64,000 nucleotides of DNA, from the NCBI RefSeq assembly GCF_030272615.1, contig NC_081406.1, positions 267,769,692 through 267,833,691 on the forward strand. Reading direction: 5' to 3'. Each line of letters begins with the position of its first letter. Position 1 is the stretch's first letter. Below the pieces are notes generated by a model. That model ran no database searches. It worked only from the letters and a program-made list of their open reading frames with translations, and was not told the origin of the DNA. Origin of the DNA: Cryptomeria japonica (Eukaryota > Streptophyta > Pinopsida > Cupressales > Cupressaceae). The translations under genes were made by a program, and so were the position numbers. Below, in pieces: positions 22,158 to 34,650 of the stretch.

Positions 22158-23445
22158 TCACACTCCATTTTTGAATTCTAGAGTGAGTCCATTATTATTC
22201 AGTTGAGCAGCACTCAAAAGGTTGTGCCTTAGACCTTCTACCCAATACACATTGTCATCACTGCTTCTTCCATTCAGAGAGATGGACCCTCTGCCTTTTA
22301 CCATACATGGTGCATCATTACCAAAACGAACCACACCACCATCATACTCTTCCAAAGAAAAACTTACACTAGTCACCAGTCATATGGTGAGAACAACCAC
22401 TATCAATAATCCACTCATTGGAATTGTTAAAGTGAGAGACAAGAGCCTTCTTGTCTGACACATTTTCCTTGACTGCTACAAACACAATATCCTCATTTTC
22501 TTCATCTTCTGATTCCTCATTAGTGACACCTTCATCAACTACTACAAAATAGTTTCTCCGGTTTCCTCCTTTGAACTTCTTGAACTTTTCCAGTTTATCC
22601 TTGCTGTCACCATTTGGACAGTTTACAACAATGTGTCCTATCCTGTTACAAGAAAAGCATTTCAAAGGGAGCTTACCTCTGTATGTACCGGTTCCCTTAG
22701 GAAGTCTCTTGGCAAGAAGGGCTTCAAATTCCATCAAGATCTCCTCATCATCCATTTCTCTGCTCTGTCTTGGTTCACCACTGGTACTAGCTTCTTTGCC
22801 TTTTCTAGATGGAGCAATAGATGCTCTAAAGGTTGATTCAGTCTTCTGAACACTGCCATCAAAACTATTTAGCTCATAGGTTGTCAACTTCATAATGATG
22901 GAGTCTAGGGATACCTTAGTTTTGTCTATTGACCTCAACTCCTGAATAGCAGCAACCCTTATTGCATAGACCAGTAATAAGGATCTCAAGACTTTGCTAA
23001 CAATAGTAGAATCTTCCATTTTACCACCTACACTCTTGATATCTCCAACAGTAGTTTTTATTCTTATTCCATATTGTTGAATGGTCTCTCCTTCAACCAT
23101 CCACATGTCTTTAAACTTTCCCCTAAGGCTTTCTTCCTTAGCTTGTTTTACATGCTCATCACCGCCATAGATATTCTCAAGAGTATCCCATACTTCTTTG
23201 GGATTTTCTTTATCCTGGACACCAATAAACTCAATGTCAAATAAGCTATTGATTAGGGCTTCCATGACTTGCCCATTCTCCTAGATCTCTCTCTTTTGGT
23301 CATCGGTGAGAGTACCGGTAGGAATAACATAAACATTCTCAACATAGCTCTAGTGTTGAGCACCCATACTTTTGATATATATCTTCATTCTGTCCTTCCA
23401 TATTTTGAAATTATCTCTGTTGAACTTTGGACCTTCCCTCTTCAT
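22158..23445 (-). pseudogene. gag: Copia E Gag and protease
   Basis: The ATG at 23445 opens MKREGPKFNRDNFKIWKDRM. A UBN2-type Gag follows (EVWDTLENIYGGDEHVKQ), then one intact zinc knuckle CFSCNRIGHIVVNC near 22640, an acidic linker, and the protease site WIIDSGCSHHMTGD near 22400. The last 70 codons are the pre-integrase domain (VRFGNDAPCMVKG). Stops occur near 23268 and 23350 and a frame shift near 22370. It is close in sequence to the Gags of copia C and I. Confidence 0.88.
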
Positions 23446-23521
23446 CACTACAATAGGATATTTCCCTCAAGTGGTTAGGCTTACAACACACAGAGGACCT
23501 CGAGGATACTATGATACCAAT

Positions 23522-24812
23522 TGATAAATCAATGATGAATAGTGAGTACCAAATCGGTACTGAGAGGGGGGGTGAATCAATACAGACACAAAAACTTTTC
23601 CTGAACCGGTTTGACTGCAAATAGTGAACTTAACTGGCAATCACTAACACCGGTCAAAACCAGATTACTATCGGTTAAGCACAATGAGACTATGAAAGAC
23701 ATAAACCAGAAACACTTATCTTTCCACACAACCTATTCTCTCATTTCCACATTATCCTTGTGCATAAACAGGTAATCTATCATTAGAGATATAATAACTT
23801 ACTAAATCAACATGATTCACCGCTTAAACACGAAATAACAAAGCATCACAGGAAAGAGGTATCACACATGACACACATATTTTTTACGTGGAAACCCAAC
23901 TAAGAAAAACTACGGTGGGGATGAATACCCACAAGCTATTTTTGAACTCTTCAGAAGTCCGCTTTGTTAGGAGCCTAGTCCGGTTAAAGACTGTTACAAT
24001 AGGTTCTGTTAGGGATCACTTGATTAAGGGATGGCTAAAATACCCAGTTAAGGGTTACCTTGTTAGAGGATTTTATGAACTCAATGCCTTTGAGTCACCC
24101 TGTTAAAGGATTTACAACAAGCTGGTTAAAGCTACCCTGTTAAGGGATTTTCCAACTATTGAAGTGATTAGAGATCAACAGGTATTACAATGATTTGGTA
24201 ATAGCACTCAATGCCAATGCAGACCCACTTTAGTTCCTTCCTTTTGCATACAAACTCTATAGGTATCACTCCTCTTATCTGGTCTGGCAAGAATCATGTA
24301 TCTTTGCACTTAGATACACACACAACATTTTCCAACAACTTCAACATGAAAAACAACATCGACCTTATAGGAAACAGATAGGTCGGTAGCATAAACCCTA
24401 AACCTTAGACATTTAGGTTGAGCAAATCAGTCGGTTCAATCCTGACCATTGAACACTTTGTATTTTAATACAATGGTCTTGAACAGATCTCAAGACATTC
24501 TCCATCGTTCGTTCTTCACCTTTTCTTGGAGGCGATAACCCATTACATGTTCTTCACTGTTTGCAGGGGCTTCACACATTCTCGAGGTAGATAGGAACAA
24601 TCCTCTTCATGCAAGATACTTAATGTGCACGAGGCTGCCATGGCAACATGATTTGATCTCCATTACAATGCTGAATCATCACACAATGCCATCGGTTGAA
24701 TCACACAGGCTCAAAACACTTGAATCGGAAACCCTGAGGCTGGAACTACCAACCGGTAGTCATACCATATTAAACCTTGATAAAACCTTGATAGAGAACA
24801 TTCCATATACCG
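23522..24812 (-). repeat. 5' LTR of copia E, truncated (1291 bp)
   Basis: The minus-strand 3' end reads GATTTATCA next to the PBS (ATTGGTATCATAG at 23508-23521, two changes from standard). It holds the G-run motif (23559-23580), the ACGTGGAAACCC block (23881-23920) and the GTTAGGG-like array (23955-24160). It is cut at 24812, inside TTCCATATACCG, by the end of chromovirus H. The missing piece equals 18906-19123 of the other LTR. Confidence 0.85.
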
Positions 24813-25639
24813 TGTCATGCCCAAACTTTTGGGCATGAACGGAATTTTTTTTTTTTTTAAATAACAACCTAATAACATTAAATTTGCTAATTTGAAAAGC
24901 AATAACAGGTTTTGTGTTAACTATGTTTGATTTAATCTAACATATAAATCAAGTAAGCGAACATAATTTAAATTAAATGCAAAATACTAAAAGAATTTAT
25001 TTATTATCTCATCAATTTCAATCAATAAGTTAATTTAACCAAAAATCTCTAAATTAATTGACAAAGATAATATTAATCTCCAATCACCATTAATTGCTTT
25101 TAAGAACTAAATAAATTAGTCCTAGCACTAAGATTATTAATGCCTATATTTTATTTTAACATTAATTAAAATGTGGTTGAACGACTTCGACTAATGGGTC
25201 AATTAAATCCATAATGAAAATTTCCCTATAAAATTTAGCCTAGAATAGCCTAAATTTAGGTGGACTAAATAATCCCTTAAAGCCAAAATAACTTATAAAG
25301 TTATTATAAGTTCCTAAGAAATCTATCTCCAAATTAATTACAATTTTTTTAAAAAAACATCATATTTAATGTTTATATAATCGGTTATAAAATATGAATG
25401 TTTAACTAAAATAATTAACCTAAGGTTAGATTAATACATTCATACAATTAACTATATATATGTTTATTTATTTATTAAACATAGATCTTTACACATGGGG
25501 ATACTTATTTTCTAAATAACATTAATATAACAATACCTATTTGACCTAATTAATTTATTATAAAAATACCCCTCTCAACTCTATTTCTTCTTCCATCTAA
25601 ATGCCTTGCCCTAACCCTATTTTTGGGTTAGGGCTTAAT

Positions 25640-25915
25640 CCTGATATTTTTCTTGAGAGAAGTGTGTGTGTGTGTTTTTTTTGATGCAAGGAAGGAGAGG
25701 CAGAGGGTTTTGAAGAGGGAGGGAGTGGTGGCGTGGGGTTTCCCTAGCCGCCACTTTGTGTACACACAGCGCCAGCGGTGCTGGGTACCGCCCATTGTGT
25801 GTCCACACAGTGGCGGCCGTTGCGGGCCGTCCACTGTGTGTCCACACAGTGGAGGCTGTAGGTTCGGCCCTTCGCCCCCCCCCGCCCCCTCCCCTCCCCT
25901 CCCCTCCCCCCATAT
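25640..25915. repeat. GC-rich islet with three 40-bp palindromic units
   Basis: An abrupt GC-rich stretch inside the AT-rich LTR. Palindromic units centre at about 25761, 25802 and 25842; the last has perfect 10-bp arms CCACTGTGTG / CACACAGTGG around TC. A C-rich run with CCCCT repeats follows (25877-25912). The reading frames across it are low-complexity. Confidence 0.75.
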
Positions 25916-25939
25916 AGTTTATTTTATTTAATAATAATT

Positions 25940-25962
25940 TATTTTATTTTATTTTATTTTTA

Positions 25963-25994
<32 letters not shown>

Positions 25995-26086
25995 GTAATA
26001 TATTTCTATATATTTCATGCATGATCATGTTTATATATATGAATTTATATATATATATATATATATGAATATATTTATATGGTATG

Positions 26087-26135
<49 letters not shown>

Positions 26136-26190
26136 CTATATGTATATGTATATATATGTACATATATATGTACACACACACACACATATA
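25940..26190. repeat. Microsatellite cluster (TTTTA, TA, AC, TG)
   Basis: TTTTA repeats near 25940-25961, TA to 25975, AC 25974-25994, TA tracts 26035-26067, TG 26100-26133, and AC 26171-26186. The AC and TG tracts are complementary and could pair as long hairpins. Confidence 0.9.
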
Positions 26191-26390
26191 TATATCAATA
26201 TCATGTTATTAGGGTTAGAAAACTCTGTAATATTTTCTTTTGAATACATTTATACATAAGCATGCAGTTTTTTTTTTTAACAACAGTATATAGATCTATA
26301 ATATTTTGTTTGTTTTAACAGTGAAACAAAATAGGTTTTCTACATCATATTCTTTTGTGGATGGGTTAATTTCTCTTATGTAAAAAAAAA

Positions 26391-26590
26391 TCAGAAAATG
26401 ATTAAATGACAAATTTTAATAGCATTTAAACTTTGCAAGAAAATACTTAATAAAACATATTGCATTTCTTTCCTTTTCATTTCCAAAAATCAGAAAATGA
26501 ATAAATGACAGAATTTAACAGCATTTAAACTTTGCAAGAAAATATTTATTAAGACATATTGCATTTCTTTTCTTTTCTTAATTTTGCAAA
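26391..26590. repeat. 99-bp tandem duplication in LTR H
   Basis: TCAGAAAATGA starts at 26391 and again at 26490. Both copies run on through GCATTTAAACTTTGCAAG and end in a T-rich TTTCTTT run. Confidence 0.8.
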
Positions 26591-28829
26591 AATAAACAGA
26601 ATACAGAATTCATTATGAAACAGAATTAAATATATTTACAATAGTATTATAGAATTCAGAATTTAATAAAATGCACTTTTCTCATAGTATATTCAAATAC
26701 AAAATCAACTTTTACAATGGATGCTCTTCTTTTTCAAAAGTAAATACAATATGTAGCTTTTCATTTACATTTCTGCAACTAAAATATAGTATCCCTTTTT
26801 CTGATTCTTTTTCTGCAAATCATGTACCAAACCAACAACTTCTATCTTGTCTGTTTTCTTTTCTTTTCTTTCCAAGCAACCCTGCAAATAAATCCTAAGG
26901 CTATGACCATGGAGTGCTCACCTCCCAGCCTAGGCTTACTAGAAGCCACCCCCAAGCTTGGAGAACCAAGCCCTAGACAAGTTACACACTTGCAAATACA
27001 ACAAGCAAGGGAACAACACACAAGAACACTTTCCCACCAAGGCTACACTTCACCACAAAATGTGATGATTTTACATGGGTGGTAGTGGACCAAATACCCT
27101 AAGGGGACTGCAAGAATGGTAGATCACAATGCCACCTCATGGAAAACAAAGATATATCATAAATTCATTAACCCCACATCCTTATGCCCCCCAAGGCATT
27201 CATGCCATACTTTCCCTCCTTATGACCCCCAAATGCATAAACCAGGCCATGCAACAAGGGTCACATATACACCCCTTGAGATCACTCTCATAATGAGAGC
27301 CTCTCACTCGAGGGCTATCAAACTTCTACCACCCACAAGACCATTCTACTCTCCCAAGAGTAGAAGGCCTTGGTTACTCCCAAAACACAGAAAATGCATA
27401 CAATAAAATAAAAGACAGATTGCATAATAATAATTCTCACAAAAGAAATTACAAGCGAATAACTTTCACATACAACCAAACTTTCCAACATAGACATGCA
27501 ATGTAAAAAACAAAGAGATGAACCAACCTTCAATTTGCCCAAAGGTATGCTAGAACTAGTTTGAGGATCAGCAGCCCAAATCCACAATCCTTCCTTCTAC
27601 ACTTAGCCAAATTTCAAAATCCAAAACTAACCTTCTTTCAAAATTGCATGATCTCCAAAAATGGAGAGTGGGTGATTACCCACAAAATCTCTCATCCTTG
27701 CCTAAAAAGACCTCAGTGAGAGTTCTCCCAGGTTTCTAAAACTGAACAAGGAAAAAGAAAAGAAAGTGGGAAAAAAGATCTCACATGAAAAAGGAAGGTT
27801 ATCTAACCTAGATGATACCTTCTAAATTTGAATTTTCGCACATCTTAGAAAACCCACTTTTTGGGGTGACTAAACAGTCACATGGGAGTAGACACATGCC
27901 TAAAAACACTCCTAACCCATAGGTATACCTTATGGACTTTAGGAAACACCTTTAAACTACCCCTAGGAGTCCATTTGACCCCTTATAAACCCATCTGAAG
28001 TTAACTTTCGGGTCAAATCTGAGTTGACCATTCCAAAGACTTTCTACCCAAGGAAATTTTAGAACCACATTCAAATGTTTGAAAAAAAGCTATAGTTGAA
28101 CAACTCCCTCCAAGAGACAAGTCAAAAATCAAGACATAAATCAACACGTGTCAAGTGACACAATAAAATACATTACAAAATTTACACATGAAATTTGTCT
28201 CTTGTTGGATTTACACAAATTTATAAATTCAATTTAACACACATGCAACATTTACTTTCACAAATAAAATACAATACACACGGGGTGTTGTCTCTCCAAA
28301 TAGACAACCCCTGGCTTCACGAACGTACATGGGTCTAGGTTTTGTTCTCCATAATGTTTCCATGGTCACATGGATAATTTTCCTACGCATCTCAATTACA
28401 CATTAGTAATTCCAATTAACCTCATATAATATTAAACACATGAACAAGAATACACATCAAACACTTTGCATACAAATTTACATTTTAAAAAATTGATATA
28501 TCTTATATCCAAATAAATCCACATAAGCAATTATCATAATCCTCATAATTTTGATCCATACATAAAACATGCATCCTATTTCTATCATCATAGTAAAGTC
28601 TTGCAATTCCAATAATGACATACATCATCACAAAGTTATCCTATTCTAGAATCATATAGAGTTCTATATCTATAATGCATAGAAATGAAGCATCAATATA
28701 CATGAATGTTATCCAAATCATGGAATCATATAAGTTCTAAATCCATAATGCATAAAAATTAAAGCATCCATAATTGTCTCAACATGAAAAAAATTGAAAT
28801 GCTAGGATGAGTCGGGGTAGGGCCTCACA

Positions 28830-28843
28830 CCCTCCCCCTCTAG
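28830..28843 (-). other. Polypurine tract of chromovirus H
   Basis: On the minus strand TAGAGGGGGAGGG lies directly before the LTR start TGTGAGG and 15 bases after the Pol stop. Confidence 0.8.
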
Positions 28844-28857
28844 GCATGAACTTCCTC

Positions 28858-30030
28858 CTAGAGTTCATCAAAAAGGTGGGGGTACTGTGATCTCATACAC
28901 ATTGCGTCCTCCCATGAAGTCGTAACCTCATCGTAGAAATCCCACTAGACCTTAACCTAGTCCAGCTCTCGACCTCGAAGGGCCAGCATCTGAGTACCAA
29001 AATGCGAATGGGCTCCAAAGCTAGTTGTTTTTCTGACTCCACCTACAAGGCATCCCAATCTAAAATGTGAGACTCATCATAGACATACTTTCTCAAGACT
29101 GATACATGAAACACATCGTGGATGCTTGACAAGCTAGGTGGCAATGCTAAATGATAGGCAACTGGTCCTATCCTCTCAAGGATCTCAAATGGTCCTACAA
29201 AGTGAGGTGCAAGCTTAGAACCCTTTCCATAATGGATTGGACTCTTATGCGGTCTCACTCTCAAAAAGACTCTGTCTCCAACCAAGTAGCTACAATCTAT
29301 CCTCTTCACATCTGCATACTTCTTCTGTCTATCTTGTGCCTCTTTAAGACGTTGCCTAATCAAATCCACCTGCTACTCCATATCCCAAACTATCTCAGGA
29401 CCAATAGCAACTCTGTCCTCTATGCGGTCCCAACTCAATGGTGTCCTACAAGGCCTACCATATAATGCCTGATAGGGTGGCATCCCCAACGAAGTGTGAT
29501 GCCCATTGTTATAGGAAAACTCCACTAAGGGAAGGTACTCTTCCCATCTGGTCTGATGATCCATGACGTACATACGAAGCATATCCTCTAACACCTGGTT
29601 AACCCTCTTTGTCTGACCAGCCATTTCTGGATGATAGGCTGTACTAAAGTTGAGCTTAGTGCCCATAGCTGCCTGTAATGCCTTCCAAAAAGAAGAAGTG
29701 AAGAGGGAATCCCTATCAGAAATAATCTTGCGTGGAATGCCATGAAGTATGACAATGTCTTGTAAGAACACCTGTACTACTGCTGGTGCTATGAAGGTAG
29801 TCCGAACTAGTGAAAAGTGGGCCACTTTGGTCAACTTGTCAACTGTCACCAAGATGACATCATGGCGACGAGATGACATAGGGAGACCAATGATGAAATC
29901 CATGGATATAGTATCCCACTTCCACTCTGGTATAGCATGAGACTGGAGCAACCCACCTAGATGGTGGTGCTTCGCCTTGACTCTCTGACACTCGAGGCAT
30001 CGGGCTAATAACTCAGCAATGAGTTACCGC
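28858..30030 (-). pseudogene. pol: Chromovirus H integrase and chromodomain
   Basis: The integrase core reads WDTISMDFIIGLP, then a second catalytic Asp in KIISDRDSLFTSSFW, then the Glu region of AGQTKRVNQVLEDM, where the expected Glu is Lys. The GPF/Y-type end follows (HFVGPFEILERIG, HDVFHVSVLRKYV). After a frame shift near 28990 a chromodomain-like tail reads WDFYDEVTTSWEDAM and YPHLFDEL, with a stop at 28858. Two TAG stops in it fit CAG. Chromodomains of this group bind histone marks and steer integration into heterochromatin. The tail makes H a chromovirus. It lies 28 bases from its 3' LTR. Confidence 0.88.
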
Positions 30031-31755
30031 ATTCCTAGCTAATGATATAACTATCTCAGGTCAGCATGCATCTTCTTAACTCCAGGATGTGCTGCATAAG
30101 GAGCTCTATGACCTCCATGACAATGAACTCTCACAATCCCTTGGAAGAAGGTACATAGATGCACCCTCTATGGCATAATAGTCCATTGGACTCCAAGGAA
30201 TAATCCACGTATTTCCCTTCTAGAGTTTCCTAAGATCGTATCACCTGACAAACCTCTAAATACCATCCATCCTCTGGCAACTGCTGCAATATCCAATCTC
30301 TCAAATCTGTGCCCATAGATAAGGTCTATACCTCATGACGTCTCCTACTCAAAGCATCTGCAACTACGTTTTCTTTCCCTTTGATGTAGTGAACATCAAA
30401 ATCATACTCGCACAAGAACTCCATCCATCTCCTCTGACATGCATTAAGGTTCGGCTGAGTGAATATGTATTAAAGGCTCTGATGGTCTAAATGAAGCTCA
30501 AAATGATGACCCAAAAGGAAGTATCTCCACCTAACAAGTGCATGCACTACTGCTGCAAGCTCAAGATCATGAGTAGGGTAGTTAAGCTCACGAGTCTTAA
30601 GTTTCCTAGACTCAAAAGCTATAGCCTACCATCCTACATAAGGACTGCTCCTAAACCCTCTAGGGAAGCATCTATGCAAACCATGAAGTCAGCTGAGGGA
30701 TCTGGTACTACAAGGATAGGTGCACTAGTAAGTGCATTTTTGAGTTCCTGAAAGGCCCTCTCGCACTTCTCTATCCACTCAAATTTCTTCCCTTTATGTT
30801 GAAGAGAAGTAATAGGATGTGCAACTCTAGAGAATCCCTTAACAAAGCATCAGTAATAACCTGCTAAGCCCATGAAGCTCTTGACCTCTGTCACACTGGT
30901 TGGCGCTGGCCAATCCATAATAGCTCTGATCTTGGATGGGTCTACTGAGATCACATTATTGGAAATAACGTGCCCAAGGTACTTGACCTCAGAATGAAAG
31001 AAAGCACACTTTAACAAATTGCCATACAACTGATTGTCCCTCAAACACTGCAAAACTTGTGTCAGGTGCTCCTCAAGTTCCTTCTCATTCTGAGAATATA
31101 TTAATATGTCATCGAGGAACACGATCACAAAATGGTTGAGAAATGTGCAAAATACCCCATTCATGAGGCTCATAAAAATAGCTGGAGCATTTGTAAGACC
31201 GAATGGAACCATGGTGAACTTATAGTGGCCATATCTAGTGCGAAATGTGGTCTTGTGGATATTGCTTTCCACTGTTCTTAACTGATCGTATCCTAACTTC
31301 AGATCAATTTTGGAAAATACTTTGGCACCCTGAAGTTGGTTGAATAAATCATCAATCCTGGGCAAGGGATATCGGTTCTTGATGGTTACTTTGTTCAACT
31401 GACGATAATCCATGCATAACCGAAGAGATCCATCATTTTTCTTCACGAAGATGACTGGTGCACCCCAAGGGGATATGCTAGGACGAATGTGACCCTTCTC
31501 TAGGAGTTCCTCAAGCTGCATCTTGAGCTCATTAAGCTCATTTGTGGTCATCCTATAAGGTTCTCTTGAAACTACCTCAACTCCTGGTACAAGGTCTATA
31601 TGAAAGTCAATCTCTCTTCGGGGTGGCATTCTAGGTAGCTCTGAAGGAAACACGTCTGAATATCCCTTAAGGATAGGATGGTCGTCAATCGATGTTTCCT
31701 TTTTGTCCTCTTCCTCTCTATCACTGATGGTGATGGCAAATAGCTGACATCCTTT
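30031..31755 (-). pseudogene. pol: Chromovirus H reverse transcriptase and RNase H
   Basis: RT spans 30850-31653 in one open frame: [44 protein letters not shown] and the catalytic loop FLDDILIYS, all present. The thumb ([12 protein letters not shown]) leads into the RNase H linker (FMGLAGYY), where a stop sits at 30850. RNase H and the connection ([13 protein letters not shown], then [13 protein letters not shown] near 30350) survive only in pieces. RT thus keeps its key residues, while the rest of Pol is broken. Confidence 0.9.
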
Positions 31756-33616
31756 TCACATTCTCCGCTTAAGCTGCATTGCGGAAATCATACGAAGAGA
31801 CACGGGTCTCTGAATCCTAGTGATTACTATGGGCAAACCCTGATCATCTTCCCACTCGATTTCTTTCCAGCGGTAATCCATCTTGGCTCTGTGGGCATAA
31901 AGCCAATCCATGCCAAGTACAATGCCATATGATCCAAGTGGTGTAACTCTAAGGTCTACTAAGGTGGTGGTATTGCCAATCTGAAGCTGACATGCCCTAA
32001 CCTTTGATTCCATTGACATTCTAGCCCCTGAAGCTAACTCCACTTCCCAATTGACACCTTGTCTAACTGCTGCTAGCTCGCAACACTCCACAACCAATGA
32101 CGATCTAAAGGAGTCAGTAGCTTCTGAATCAAATAATATAGATACACTGCTACCTCTGATCATACCTACAACCTCAATAAACGTGGCCTAATGCTCTACT
32201 TGGTGGTTGTCAACTACTGTGAAGACTCTATGGGACCTGCCCATATCTCCAACTGTAGGCTCTAATGCTGCCATTCTCTGATTCCCTGCCATCTGACCCT
32301 GAGGACACTCTCTCACCATGTGCCCCATGGCTCCACATGTGAAACAAGCACCGCATGCCTGAAACTGAACACCCTGAGGCCTAGAGAAAGACTATCCCCC
32401 TATCCTACTAGAACCACTGTACCCACCCTTGGAGGAATGCCGAGTCCTCGCCGAAGGTGTGTAAGGAACCTGAGATCGCTGATCTCACCTCGGACCCTGA
32501 GACTGCCACTGCTTGGGCTTTGTGCCCTGCTGACTTTGCAGAGGCCTCTACCTCTGCTTCTACTATGACTGTTGCAGAGGAGGGGGTTTGGAGAACCCCG
32601 ATGTGTGTTTGTTATTACCCTTCTAATGGGCTTTCTGAAATCCAAATGTCTGGGGTATAGGGTTTCAGTTCTGGAACCGATCCCTTGTATCTTGTGGCCT
32701 GACCTAAATCTCCTTTGCTATCAAGGCCTTCTCCACAACAAACCAAAGGCTCTCTGGAGTGGACATCCTTACTGGTCTTGCTATGCCAGCATTCAGCCCT
32801 CTGATGAAACAGTTGACGAGAAGCTTCTCATCTTTCAAGTATTCCACGTAGGGCAAGAGCTTGAAGAACTTGCTCTCGTACTGGGTCACTGAGAGACCCT
32901 TTTGATGGAGGTCATGGAACTCATCTATCCTACGTTGTCTGTAATATGTTGTCTGTAATGTTCTGACAAGTACCTCTCCCTGAACCTCTCTGTAAAAATC
33001 TCCCATGTGAGAGTATCAGCAACTAAACCACACTTGTATTCCTCCTGTCTCCACCATGTGGTGGTCATTCCTCTCAATAGGTGGACTGCTACATGTGCCT
33101 TTAGATTTCTCTTATAAGAGTGCAATGCAAAGCACCTATCCAGGCTCAAAAGCCAAGCCTCAACTTCTACCCCATCGGTAGATCCCCCAAAAGATGGTGG
33201 CTGGAGGTGCATAACCTCTCTGATTAGATCCCCTGGATCCCAACATGATCTCTCATAATACACTGGCTCTGCCACTGGAGGTGGTCCTGGTAGATGCACA
33301 GACTCAGGCTCATGCCCAGCTTGACTCTCTATGGGATTAGGAGGTGGACTCCTACTCCGTTCCCTATCTGCCGATCTATGGCTCCCTGAGTTCTGGTTTT
33401 CAACATGATGATCCCCTGTTGGAAGCCTATCCTGGACTATTCCTATCAGGTTCTAGAGTGCCTCTAGGATGTCTCAGTTTGGGTCAATCGACTATTTGGG
33501 AGGAGCCTCTGGGTTCCCTTTCGGAAGCGATTCCTCCCTATCGACCTCTTTGCGTGCCATGCGTACACACCTAGGACCCCTTCCACGCTTGCGAGCTTGT
33601 CGCGTAGTCGGAGGCA
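31756..33616 (-). pseudogene. gag: Chromovirus H Gag and protease
   Basis: The ATG at 33616 opens MPPTTRQARKRGRG, a start typical of Tekay-type Gags. The capsid domain covers 32704-33299 (PPSFGGSTDG, then VEAWLLSLDRCF). A short duplication of TTGTCTGTAAT near 32940 shifts the frame. The zinc knuckle CFTCGAMGHMVREC lies near 32310. The protease (32163-31756) has FDSEATDSF where DSGAT is expected, one G-to-A change in the active-site loop, followed by VLGMDWL. H Gag and protease are therefore inactive. Confidence 0.88.
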
Positions 33617-33792
33617 TCCTTATGAGAAAATAAAATAAAATTAATAAAATAAATAAATTTTTGGGAAATATTTAATTAATTAATTAAAATTAAATATCAT
33701 AAAAATTAATATAATATAATTAATTAAATAATTAAAGCGAAACGTAATGGAGAAAGGTTCGTAGTGTTGGAAACCTTGCTTTGATACCAAAA
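33617..33792 (-). other. Leader and PBS of chromovirus H
   Basis: On the minus strand TTGGTATCAAAGCAAGG follows the LTR end GGCATGACA after two bases (about 33774-33790). It fits initiator tRNA-Met. The leader to Gag is AT-rich. Confidence 0.85.
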
Positions 33793-34601
33793 TGTCATGC
33801 CCAAACTTTTGGGCACAAACGGAATAATTTTTTTTTTTTAAATAACAACCTAATAACATTAAATTTGCTAATTTGAAAAGCAATAACAAGTTTTGTCTTA
33901 ACTATGTTTGATTTAATCTAACATCAAAATCAAGTAAGCGAACATAATTTGAATTAAATGCGGAATACTAAAAGAATTTATTTATTATCTCATCAATTTC
34001 AATCAATATGTTAATTTAACCAAAAATCTCTAAATTAATTGACAAAGATAATATTAATCTCCAATCACCATTAATTTCTTTTAAGAACTAAATAAATTAG
34101 TCCTAGCACTTAGATTATTAATGCCTATATTTTATTTTAACATTAATTAAAATGTGGTTGAACAACTTTGACTAATGGGTCAATTAAATCCATAATGAAA
34201 ATTTCTCTATAAAATTTAGCCTGGAATAGCCTAAATTTAGGTGGACTAAATAATCCCTTAATGCCAAAATAACTTATAAAGTTATTATAAGTTCCTAAGA
34301 AATTTATCTCCAAATTAATTACAATTTTAAAAAAAAATCATATTTAATGTGTATATAATCGGTTATAAAATATGAATGTTTAACTAAAATAATTAACCTA
34401 AGGTTAGATTAATACATTCATACAATTAACTATATATATGTTTATTTATTTATTAAACATAGATCTTTACACATGGGGATACTTATTTTCTAAATAACAT
34501 TAATATAACAATACCCATTTAACCTAATTAATTTATTATAAAAATACCCCTCTCAACTCTATTTCTTCTTCCATCTAAATGCCTTGCCCTAACCCTATTT
34601 T
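33793..34601 (-). repeat. 5' LTR of chromovirus H, 809 bp remnant
   Basis: Matches 24813-25624 of the 3' LTR (about 3% differences). Only the last fifth of the 4-kb LTR remains; the sequence then changes to copia C pol at 34602. The loss includes the outer LTR end and any target duplication. Confidence 0.88.
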
Positions 34602-34650
34602 CATTCTTTTCTCCAAACTAGTTCTTCATTCTTTTTCTCCAAACTAGTTC
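34600..34650. repeat. 25-bp direct duplication at the H/C junction
   Basis: TTCATTCTTTT-CTCCAAACTAGTTC occurs twice in a row (34600-34624 and 34625-34650, the second with one extra T), exactly where LTR H ends and copia C begins. Confidence 0.85.

Larger units (their letters stand above)
24813..28829 (-). repeat. 3' LTR of chromovirus H (4017 bp)
   Basis: The minus strand starts TGTGAGGCCCTACC at 28829, directly after a purine tract and the Pol stop, and ends GGGCATGACA at 24813. Long LTRs are known from the Tekay/Del chromovirus group. The last 812 bases are repeated at 33793-34601 with about 3% differences. The LTR contains a terminal hairpin (24816-24837), a GC-rich islet with three palindromes (25751-25852), pyrimidine runs (25877-25912), AC/TG/TA microsatellites (25963-26190) and a 99-bp tandem duplication (26391-26590). 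No convincing gene lies in it. Confidence 0.85.

Noticed and set aside
25635-25931. Overlapping ORFs on both strands, Gly/Arg/Pro-rich
   Set aside because: They are a by-product of the GC islet and C-run in the chromovirus LTR; low complexity, no domain, open on both strands at once.
25960-26259. ORFs of Tyr-Ile and Thr-His repeats
   Set aside because: They are translated TA/AC/TG microsatellites.
26671-27587. Possible small genes (75-96 codons) within LTR H
   Set aside because: No domain, no conservation signal that I can see, and the region belongs to the 4-kb LTR.
32320-32660. ORFs of 67-82 codons on both strands
   Set aside because: Frame shadows of the chromovirus Gag linker between capsid and zinc knuckle.
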